Part shown: positions 57,375 through 64,000 of the stretch, one piece after another
Numbering within the stretch: position 1 is the stretch's first letter
How the letters are laid out: every line of letters starts with the position of its first letter
NCBI RefSeq assembly: GCF_011604685.1
Contig: NZ_CP050063.1
Location: 6,427,001 to 6,491,000 of the forward strand
Length of the DNA: 64,000 nucleotides
Reading direction: 5' to 3'
Source: Spirosoma aureum
GTDB taxonomy: Bacteria > Bacteroidota > Bacteroidia > Cytophagales > Spirosomataceae
Notes under the pieces: generated by a model
Told to the model about the DNA's origin: nothing
Seen by the model: only the letters and a program-made list of their open reading frames with translations
Database searches by the model: none
Position numbers and translations under genes: made by a program

Positions 57375-59129
57375 TTACTTCAGTCGATAAACAGGATAGC
57401 GGTTGTGCGTTTTTTCGTAATAAGGTGTCTGCCGATAAATGAAGTCCAGCTGAGCATCGGCGCTTTCGGCAAACGCTTTGTCAGAAGCCCGTTTCTCATC
57501 TAACTGTTTGCGCAGGGCCGAATTGTTTTTCACTAAATCAGCAGCGGTATCTTCGAAAATATAGTCGGAGAAATATTCTTTCTGATCGAGAATACTGTCG
57601 AAGAAATTCCAGGCAAAAAACGAATCGATGCCCTGCGGCTCCAACGTTTCGACAATAAATCGATTCGTTGCCTGATCAGTCTTAACCAGATAATCACCTT
57701 TGTAAAACTGAATCGATTGCTGATCAGTCCTCAGTTTTACCCCAGAATGGATAAAATGGCCTTCATAAGGTCGTTGTGGACTTTTATAATCGGCAATGTA
57801 GTAGGCCGACACGGTAATCACCGTGTCTCTTGATAGCGTTTGCAGTTTTACACCATTTCGTTTTAAGAGCATTATTACTTCAGGCCAGGCCTGCGGAATA
57901 ATGTAAGCACCCGGTTTGTCGACCTCTACGTCAGCGACAAAAGTGTTTCGATACGGAATACGCTTCGTAAATGGTTTTGTCCGGTCATAATAAAGTCGCT
58001 TCAGGCCCGACACCTCGCTGGGTTTGTAGACCGCTTCGTATCCTAAAAACGTAATGGAATCTACTTTACTACGATCCCATTTGTAGCTGAGCGGAAAGCT
58101 AGTCTGCTGCTGAACAGCCTTATCGGCCCGCTGCTGATTCGCCAGAATTGTTTGCGCATCGCGTTCGCAGAGTCTCAGAACGGCCTCGTCGAAAACATAC
58201 GATGCCTTTACACGCGCTGGATACGCCTTCCACATGTGCGTTTCCAGCGTAAAACCGAAACAGTTGAATAAGGCCGCGTAGCCCGTTGAATACCGGGGAG
58301 AATCATTGTAGCCCATCAGACCGCTTTCAGGTGTATCACCCATGTGATTCACGTAGGGCGCGGAGGGAAAGCCTTTAGCCGCCAGCATTTTGTCTAACTC
58401 AGGCTGAAACGTTTGCGTCATATAGCCCGACACAGCCTGATGGAGTTTGTCTTTCTGCGTCGAAAAATACGTCAATACATGCTGGTAGTCAGCCCCGTCG
58501 CTCGTATGATTATCAACCAATACCTGTGGTTTCAACGACTGATACATCTGTTGAAATGAACGTGTATTTTCAGCTTCTGCTTTGATAAAGTCGCGGTTCA
58601 AATTCAGGTTTCGGGCATTCCCCCGGAAACCGTAGGATACAGGACCATTCTGATTTACTCTCGATACACCCCGATTCAGAGAACCATCGACATTGTAGAC
58701 CGGAACAATTGCCAACAGCACATTTTTGGGCAGCTTACTGGCCTTCAGCAGATCGCGGGCCAGCATCATACAGGCATCAATTCCCTCGGGTTCGCCAGGA
58801 TGTATGCCGTTGTTAATCAATAGTGTGACACGGTCGGGGCGGGCCGTAAACTGCTTATCGGCCGCCAGCAAAAACAGATGAAGTGGCTTTCCAATATCGG
58901 TTTTGCCAACTTCAACAAGTTTCGCTTGTTCATACTGCTTGTCTAACTGCTGATACCAACTGATAATCTGAGGATAGGTGGCCGTCTGGTTCGTATCGCG
59001 CTCATAAGGAGTCAGCATCGAGACTTTAGACTGAGCAAAAAGTGAACCCGACAACAGGTTTATTACGCCCCAGCTCAGACTGACCAGTCGAAGAAAATAA
59101 GCGTTAGATGGCAAAGAGACAGGTTTCAT
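57375..59129 (-). CDS. Secreted M14 family zinc carboxypeptidase
   Basis: 584 residues with a signal peptide (LRLVSLSWGVINLLSGSLFAQ). The zinc ligands and catalytic residue are visible: H110xxE113 in NGIHPGEPEG, H208 in VDNHTSDG and the general base E296 in TLETHMW. An arginine in NLNRDF is the usual C-terminal-carboxylate or transition-state residue. The C-terminal third (about 360-584) is a separate domain of unknown type. It removes C-terminal amino acids or cell-wall peptides outside the cell; the preference is unknown. The amidase gene lies nine bases upstream on the same strand, so they form an operon. Confidence 0.92.
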   Translation of the reverse strand: MKPVSLPSNAYFLRLVSLSWGVINLLSGSLFAQSKVSMLTPYERDTNQTATYPQIISWYQQLDKQYEQAKLVEVGKTDIGKPLHLFLLAADKQFTARPDRVTLLINNGIHPGEPEGIDACMMLARDLLKASKLPKNVLLAIVPVYNVDGSLNRGVSRVNQNGPVSYGFRGNARNLNLNRDFIKAEAENTRSFQQMYQSLKPQVLVDNHTSDGADYQHVLTYFSTQKDKLHQAVSGYMTQTFQPELDKMLAAKGFPSAPYVNHMGDTPESGLMGYNDSPRYSTGYAALFNCFGFTLETHMWKAYPARVKASYVFDEAVLRLCERDAQTILANQQRADKAVQQQTSFPLSYKWDRSKVDSITFLGYEAVYKPSEVSGLKRLYYDRTKPFTKRIPYRNTFVADVEVDKPGAYIIPQAWPEVIMLLKRNGVKLQTLSRDTVITVSAYYIADYKSPQRPYEGHFIHSGVKLRTDQQSIQFYKGDYLVKTDQATNRFIVETLEPQGIDSFFAWNFFDSILDQKEYFSDYIFEDTAADLVKNNSALRKQLDEKRASDKAFAESADAQLDFIYRQTPYYEKTHNRYPVYRLK

Positions 59130-59138
59130 GTAGCGAAT

Positions 59139-60725
59139 TTAACGAAGCGCAATTACGCTTTTATTTTTCTTCTTCGGTAGCGGTGGTGTGCTCTCGGGCG
59201 GTCGCCGGTGATGGGTAGCCTGTTCGTAGGCATAACACAATTTAATGAGTACTGGCTCACTATAAGGCCGTCCAAAAAACTGTAAACCAGCCGGTAAACC
59301 ATCGTAAGTAAAACCCATTGGCACCGAAAAAGCTGGAAAACCCGTTGGTGGCGACAGGGCATTATTATTCGTCCCCGACGGTGTATTTAAATCGCCAATG
59401 AGTCGGGGTGGATAGCTGAACGATGGATAAACCAACACATCGACCTGTGTCGAATCCATTGCCCGGAGTAACAGTTGACGCAGCCGGGCCCGTAAGGCCA
59501 GGTTCTTTTTCCAGCCCTTGTGCGCTTCGGGAGCCAGTGTATCGGCATTCGCATCCAGCAGCGTTTTTTCGAGATAGGGGTGAAATTGTTTCGATTTAAT
59601 GATCGACGTCAGGCTTTTATGCGGGGCATTCGGCCCCAGATTAGCGAGATACAGATTAAAATCACGCCGTAGCTGTGGAATGGTATCGAACGATTTGTTG
59701 ATCGTATCCAGTTCAGGCACCCGAACAGAGTCGATCACAATAGCTCCAGCGGCCCGCAGTTCATCCAGCGCTTTATTGAACAGTGCATAGACCTGCGGAT
59801 CAGAATTTTTCGGCGTGCATAACTGACGAAATACACCAATCCGTGCTCCTTTCAGTCCATTTTTATCCAGAAACTGCCGATAACCTGCCGGGATTTTACC
59901 TTCACTTTGACGAGTCACGGTATCCGCTTTGTCATGGCCCGCAATTACTTCCAGAACGCGTACGGCGTCTTCAACGGTTCGGCAAATGGGACCGCCCGTA
60001 TCGTTGGTCATTGCCAGTGGTGCGATGCCGTCCCGGCTAATGAGTCCCAGCGTAGGCCGGAACCCAACCAGGCTTTGGTGAGAAGCAGGACCTCGAATCG
60101 AACTTCCAGTATCGGTTCCGAGCCCAATTGCACCAAAATCAGCAGCTACGGCAGCGGCCGTACCACCACTGGAACCCGCTGTTGTGCGCTTCATATCATA
60201 CGGATTCCGCGAATAACCGGGCAAGATAGAACTGACGGAAAACTGGCCAGATGAGGCAAACTCGGCCAGATTCGATTTCGCAATGATGATAGCTCCGGCT
60301 TCGCGAATTCGTTTTACGACAAAGGCATCGTCGGGAGGTATTGACTTTTTCATGGCCAGCGTACCATTGGTAGTCGGCATGTCATAGGTATCGTAGTTAT
60401 CTTTCACAATGACCGGAATACCATGCAGGGGGCCAACCATCTTGCCCGTCACTTTATAGATCGAATCCAGCCGGTTGGCTTCAGCCAGCGCTTTTGGATT
60501 GACCATTATGATCGTGTTCAGGTACGGTCCCTGTTTGTCATATGCGTCGATCCGATCCAGATACATCTGGACCAGTTGAACCGCCGTTAGGTTGCCATTC
60601 TGCATCGCTTCATGCAGGCTGCTTACGGTTGCCTCGCGCAGTTGTGCCGGTTTAAATGATTGCCCGCGGGCTATCTGTGTCAGGAATAGTAAACAGGCTA
60701 ATAGAGGCAGTACAAATTTCTTCAT
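59139..60725 (-). CDS. Exported amidase-signature family hydrolase
   Basis: 528 residues with a signal peptide (FVLPLLACLLFLTQIARG). The amidase-signature triad is visible: Lys108 in PVIVKDNYDT, the cis-serine at 185 in GSSGGT and the nucleophile Ser209 in DTGSSIRGPAS. These enzymes, related to GatA, hydrolyse amide bonds; members with a signal peptide degrade peptides or amides outside the cytoplasm rather than acting in tRNA-Gln formation, and a direct GlnRS in this window makes a GatA role unnecessary. The C-terminus ends with a basic Lys/Arg stretch (PPLPKKKNKSVIALR). It is the first gene of the operon with the M14 peptidase. Confidence 0.92.
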   Translation of the reverse strand: MKKFVLPLLACLLFLTQIARGQSFKPAQLREATVSSLHEAMQNGNLTAVQLVQMYLDRIDAYDKQGPYLNTIIMVNPKALAEANRLDSIYKVTGKMVGPLHGIPVIVKDNYDTYDMPTTNGTLAMKKSIPPDDAFVVKRIREAGAIIIAKSNLAEFASSGQFSVSSILPGYSRNPYDMKRTTAGSSGGTAAAVAADFGAIGLGTDTGSSIRGPASHQSLVGFRPTLGLISRDGIAPLAMTNDTGGPICRTVEDAVRVLEVIAGHDKADTVTRQSEGKIPAGYRQFLDKNGLKGARIGVFRQLCTPKNSDPQVYALFNKALDELRAAGAIVIDSVRVPELDTINKSFDTIPQLRRDFNLYLANLGPNAPHKSLTSIIKSKQFHPYLEKTLLDANADTLAPEAHKGWKKNLALRARLRQLLLRAMDSTQVDVLVYPSFSYPPRLIGDLNTPSGTNNNALSPPTGFPAFSVPMGFTYDGLPAGLQFFGRPYSEPVLIKLCYAYEQATHHRRPPESTPPLPKKKNKSVIALR

Positions 60726-60910
60726 GTAAGAGCGAATCGTGTAGGTTAACAGAGCAGTTTGGCAGGAGTCAACAGAATAAGCTATAACTTTACAGTTATT
60801 TCAGCAAATTTTTACTATAAATCTAAGCCTTGAAGCAGAACAATCAACAACCTCCCACAAAAAGTACAAGTTCATATTCTTTTCAACACGTTTTCCATAC
60901 AACCTCATTT

Positions 60911-62242
60911 ATGTATCGACTACTCGCTCCGGCCGCCTTATCACTATTGCTGATCGGCTCTACTAGCCAACTTCTCAAGGCCCAGCAGGCACCGGCTATT
61001 GACAAACGCTATGTGGACGAAATAAAAAAACTGGCCGATCAGCCCGCGGTGAAAACAGCTTTTCAGACGTTCATCGATCTGGAACCGCAAACCAAACAGG
61101 ACTTGATTAACTTAACGGAAACTCCATCTCCACCGTTTAAAGAGCAGGTAAGATCGAAAAAGTATGCGGCTATGATGAAAGAAGCGGGTGCTGATTCGGT
61201 CTGGATCGATGAGGTTAACAACGTGATCGCCAAACGGAAAGGAAAATCCGGCAAAAAAACGGTCATCGTTGAAGCGCATTTGGATACAGTCTTTCCCGAA
61301 GGAACCGATGTGAAGGTCAAGCAGAAAGGCGACACCCTCTACGCACCCGGCGTCGGGGATGATACGCGTGGCTTGACCGCTGTTCTGACCGTTCTAAAAG
61401 GCATGGAAAAAGCCGGTATTGAAACAGACGCTGACGTATTTTTTGTAGGCGCCGTTGGTGAAGAAGGTCTGGGTGATTTACGGGGAGTTAAGCACTTATT
61501 ACGCAAAGATGGCGGTTTCAAACCCGATTCATACATTGCCGTCGATGGCGATGGTATTGGCTCCATCACGCACCGTGGCCTGGGTTCGCACCGCTACCGC
61601 GTTACATTTAAAGGCCCCGGTGGTCACTCATACGGGTCGTTTGGGATTGTCAACCCACACAGCGCGTTAGGGAAAGCCATTTATTACTTTACAGCCGATG
61701 CCGACAAGGCAACACGGCAAGGGGTTAAAACAACTTATAGTGTCAGTGTTATTGGTGGTGGAACGTCGGTAAACGCCATTCCTTACGAATCCTGGGCCGA
61801 AATTGATATGCGTTCAGAAAGTCCCCAGAAGCTCAATGAAGTCGATCAATTGTTGCAGGCAGCCGTCCAGAAAGCCCTGAAAGATGAAAACAGCATAAAA
61901 CGCCAGGGGCCTGATTTGACCGTAGACGTAAAAAAAATCGGTGATCGGCCATCCGGAAAAACAGAAGCGACAGCCGCTATTGTACAACGGGCCATGGCGG
62001 TTTCAAAATACCTGAACGCGGAACCCAGTCTCGAAGTATCTTCAACAAACGCCAATACGCCAATCGCACTGGGTATACCCGCCGTCACGATCGGTAGTGG
62101 TGGCATAGGTGGAGGTGAACATGCCTTGAACGAGTGGTGGCTCAATGACAAGGGCTACCTGGGTATGCAGCGGGTATTACTTTTGTTGCTGGCCGAAGCA
62201 GGGCTTGATAAAACGACAGGCTCGCCCATTGGGAAGAAGTAA
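60911..62242 (+). CDS. Secreted M20 family metallopeptidase
   Basis: 443 residues from the ATG at 60911; an upstream TTG at 60830 precedes the signal peptide and is not used. The signal peptide is YRLLAPAALSLLLIGSTSQLLKAQ. The M20 zinc sites are visible: VEAHLDTVFP (HxD), GVGDDTRGLTAVLTVL, GEEGLGDLRGVKHLL (EE general base) and the last ligand histidine in GGEHALNEWW. GPGGHSYGSFGIVNPHSALG is the dimerisation/lid domain. Such enzymes are di-zinc aminopeptidases or dipeptidases for small peptides. The substrate is unknown. It is divergent from the amidase/carboxypeptidase pair, making three exported peptidases side by side. Confidence 0.94.
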   Translation: MYRLLAPAALSLLLIGSTSQLLKAQQAPAIDKRYVDEIKKLADQPAVKTAFQTFIDLEPQTKQDLINLTETPSPPFKEQVRSKKYAAMMKEAGADSVWIDEVNNVIAKRKGKSGKKTVIVEAHLDTVFPEGTDVKVKQKGDTLYAPGVGDDTRGLTAVLTVLKGMEKAGIETDADVFFVGAVGEEGLGDLRGVKHLLRKDGGFKPDSYIAVDGDGIGSITHRGLGSHRYRVTFKGPGGHSYGSFGIVNPHSALGKAIYYFTADADKATRQGVKTTYSVSVIGGGTSVNAIPYESWAEIDMRSESPQKLNEVDQLLQAAVQKALKDENSIKRQGPDLTVDVKKIGDRPSGKTEATAAIVQRAMAVSKYLNAEPSLEVSSTNANTPIALGIPAVTIGSGGIGGGEHALNEWWLNDKGYLGMQRVLLLLLAEAGLDKTTGSPIGKK

Positions 62243-62267
62243 TTCTATAAGTCAAACCACAGCAACA

Positions 62268-62316
62268 CGAAGTCGGTATAATTCACGGATCAATAGTTTG
62301 AATTATACCGGCTTCG
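62268..62316 (+). terminator. 17-bp hairpin between convergent genes
   Basis: CGAAGTCGGTATAATTC at 62268-62284 pairs with 62300-62316 (one G-U wobble) around a 15-base loop. It lies 26 bases after the M20 stop and 17 before the SDR stop on the other strand. No U-tract is clear. Confidence 0.75.
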
Positions 62317-62332
62317 TATCACTGCGTTTTAT

Positions 62333-63361
62333 TCAGTTACCCATCTCATTATTTTCCACGGCCGCTTCATCGGTCAGGCGCGTTAGTATTGATTCTGAGA
62401 GCCAGGTTTCACTGGCTTTGCCAACCGTACGTTGGTCACCAATTCCGCCCGGTTCTGGCAGAAACGCATTAGCCCAGGCCAGTGTGTCGGTTACCAGACC
62501 CGGCGCAAAACCATGAATAGCAGCCGCTAGTTTGGCCGGGAGCGTAATAATCCGCTCTGCTTCTCCCGTACGACAGGCATCTATAACCTGACGGGCGCAG
62601 TCATCGGCGGCTATCGTGAACAGGGGGATCGAATCACTGATCTTGAATACAGTGTATTCTTTCTCGTTCTGCCCTTTAAAAATCGCATTGCGTGGACTAC
62701 CAGTGCGGATCAGGCCGGGGCAGATTGTCGTAACGAGAATATCGTCCTTCAGTAGTTCTGATCGAAGCCCTTCTGAATAGCCCACAAAGGCGAATTTGCT
62801 AACCGAATAAGGAGCCAGATGGGGCACAGCTACTTTCCCTCCGAACGAAGTAATATTGACAATACGACCCGTTTTGCGTTCCCGCATCTGCGGTAATACG
62901 GCATTGATCATGGTAAACGCTGACCAGAAATTACTTTCCATCGCTTCCCGAAAATCACCTTCGGTCATGTGCTCGACCGGCCCTACAATGATCGTTCCGG
63001 CATTATTGACTAAAACATCCACTGGCCCCAGCACCTGCCCAACCGCTGTAATAAATTGCTCTACCTGGGCTTTGTCGGTAAGATCGCATGCATAGGTAAA
63101 TACGTCACTTCCGCGCATTCGTAAATCTGACTGGGCACGGTCCAGCTCAGCCTGATCGCGGGCACAAATGGCCACATTAGCACCTTCCTGCGCAAATTTT
63201 CGCGCCAGTTCAAGACCTAATCCGCGTGAACCGCCAGTAATGACAACTGTTTTATCGTGAAAGTCAATCGTTCGTTTTTTGTTCAGGAAGGTTTTTGCTG
63301 CAACCACCGCTCCGATGCCTGCCAGCGTCCACCAAAATCCATGATTAAGTAAGGTGTTCAT
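62333..63361 (-). CDS. SDR family oxidoreductase with N-terminal membrane helix
   Basis: 342 residues from the ATG at 63361, which gives NTLLNHGFWWTLAGIGAVVAAKTFL, a single N-terminal membrane-like helix; an ATG at 63400 would add 13 polar residues. The classical SDR domain follows: VVITGGSRGLGLELARKFAQEGA (NADP loop), NNAGTIIVGP, then NITSFGG and YSVSKFA (Ser and YxxxK active site) and CPGLIRTGSPRN. The C-terminal 70 residues (IIPLPAKLAAAIHGFAPGL-like region) extend past the usual fold, as in membrane-anchored reductases acting on lipids or retinoid-like compounds. The substrate is unknown. It converges on the M20 gene and is divergent from the PfpI gene. Confidence 0.88.
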   Translation of the reverse strand: MNTLLNHGFWWTLAGIGAVVAAKTFLNKKRTIDFHDKTVVITGGSRGLGLELARKFAQEGANVAICARDQAELDRAQSDLRMRGSDVFTYACDLTDKAQVEQFITAVGQVLGPVDVLVNNAGTIIVGPVEHMTEGDFREAMESNFWSAFTMINAVLPQMRERKTGRIVNITSFGGKVAVPHLAPYSVSKFAFVGYSEGLRSELLKDDILVTTICPGLIRTGSPRNAIFKGQNEKEYTVFKISDSIPLFTIAADDCARQVIDACRTGEAERIITLPAKLAAAIHGFAPGLVTDTLAWANAFLPEPGGIGDQRTVGKASETWLSESILTRLTDEAAVENNEMGN

Positions 63362-63559
63362 TGTCTGTTGCTGTTTTGTACGCACAGGATATTCAACCAT
63401 CGCAGGAACCGATTGTTGGCATCTTTGAGTGTATGGGATTCATCTGACACCTGATTCTGGAGCTTTCAGAGAAGGTTAAAATTGCCTTTTCTTATAACTA
63501 TACGACCAACACAGAGTTAATTTAATCGTACAACACGGCATTATGCCAATTCAACGATT

Positions 63560-64000
63560 ATGGAAAATCAACAAAATCTGAAAGGGAAAAAAGTTGCAGT
63601 TTTGATGACGGATGGGTTCGAGCAGGTAGAAATGACCGAGCCCCGGAAGGCGCTTCAGGAAGCTGGCGCAACGGTTCACATTATTGCTCCAAAAGGCGGA
63701 AGCGTAAAAGGATGGGATGAAACCGAATGGGGTGATACATTCGATGTTGATCTGCCACTGGCAGGAGCAGATCCGGCCCATTACGATGCTTTGCTTCTGC
63801 CGGGGGGCGTCATGAACCCAGACAAACTCCGCATGGAAATCCAGGCTGTTAAGTTCATCAGGCATTTTTTTGACCACCAAAAACCGGTTTCGGCTATTTG
63901 CCATGCCCCAACGATGCTGATTGAAGCAGATGTAATTGATGGCCGAAAACTGACCTCCTACCCTTCTATCCAGACTGATCTCAAAAATGCAGGCGCTAAC
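63560..64000 (+). CDS. DJ-1/PfpI family protein, 3' truncated by the window
   Basis: 147 codons of a gene that runs off the right edge. The DJ-1/PfpI (YhbO-like) fold is plain: KKVAVLMTDGFEQVEMTEPRKALQEAGATVHIIAPKGG, DALLLPGGVMNPDKLR and SAICHAPTMLIEADVIDGRKLTSYPSIQTDL. The nucleophilic elbow AICHAP has the cysteine, with the following histidine and the earlier glutamate in TDGFEQVE making the DJ-1 reactive site. Such proteins act as stress-linked deglycases, hydrolases or chaperones; activity claims in the family are debated. It is divergent from the SDR gene across a 198-base spacer. Confidence 0.93.
   Translation, partial: MENQQNLKGKKVAVLMTDGFEQVEMTEPRKALQEAGATVHIIAPKGGSVKGWDETEWGDTFDVDLPLAGADPAHYDALLLPGGVMNPDKLRMEIQAVKFIRHFFDHQKPVSAICHAPTMLIEADVIDGRKLTSYPSIQTDLKNAGAN

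Noticed and set aside
1..64000. CRISPR arrays, prophage or intact transposases
   Set aside because: No regularly spaced repeats, no phage structural genes and no transposase-like reading frame were found on either strand.

Overview
The window looks like about 64 kb of a Bacteroidota chromosome, most likely order Cytophagales and close to Spirosoma. The assignment rests on lineage-typical families (a BT_3928-like DoxX protein next to a DUF1599 protein, folP and aroK; DUF2461; a TonB-like N-terminal motif; DUF4345), on promoters of the TTG-N19-20-TAnnTTTG type, and on starts without clear Shine-Dalgarno sequences. This is inferred from protein families; no database search was run. Both edges cut genes: a class V aminotransferase on the left and a DJ-1/PfpI protein on the right.

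Layout. 1-5.0 kb: MarC-family protein, an amber-interrupted GxxExxY gene, a MazG-like NTP pyrophosphohydrolase, then a cobalamin nucleotide-loop block (cobT, cobS, cobC-like phosphatase) ending in a DUF6580-like membrane protein. 5-10.9 kb: acetyltransferase, DUF1304, then on the minus strand an SDR dehydrogenase, a GH63 glucosidase and a SolA-like oxidase. 11-20.5 kb: bestrophin, a duplicated-domain secreted protein, FKBP isomerase, thioredoxin-like protein, a PadR regulator with a TonB-motif membrane protein, Nudix plus proS, and a Gly/Tyr/Ser-rich lipoprotein. 20.7-25.8 kb: FadL-like porin, aroK, DoxX/BT_3928, DUF1599, folP, tRNA-Lys. 25.8-29.8 kb: envelope/O-carbamoylation locus with an SGNH protein, a NodU/CmcH carbamoyltransferase, a 49-residue DUF5989 protein and an SxtJ-like protein. 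30-36.3 kb: gltBD glutamate synthase.

36.6-48.2 kb is accessory in character: a membrane-tethered mono-haem protein, a secreted RidA, DUF2461, an AT-rich cassette with an HExxH protein split at an A7 run, a DoxX protein, a membrane-spanning regulator-like protein divergent from a secreted hydrolase pair, an MFS exporter under a GntR/FCD regulator with a shared operator, and DUF4345. 48.3-54.3 kb is a complete RND tripartite pump (tolC-like, adaptor, pump). 54.4-64 kb holds glnS, a small graveyard of internally deleted genes (Mrr-type nuclease and nucleotidyltransferase remnants), NTF2-like protein, M14 carboxypeptidase plus amidase, M20 peptidase, SDR and DJ-1/PfpI.

The most unusual signals are: long perfect or near-perfect inverted repeats at gene ends, many without a U-tract, including a 66-bp perfect palindrome that contains the 3' end of tRNA-Lys; the Mrr/nucleotidyltransferase remnants that kept both ends but lost their middles; the compact carbamoyltransferase-DUF5989-SxtJ cassette, which resembles sxtI/sxtK/sxtJ; and the A7 frameshift in the HExxH protein. 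No intact insertion sequence, prophage or CRISPR array was seen.
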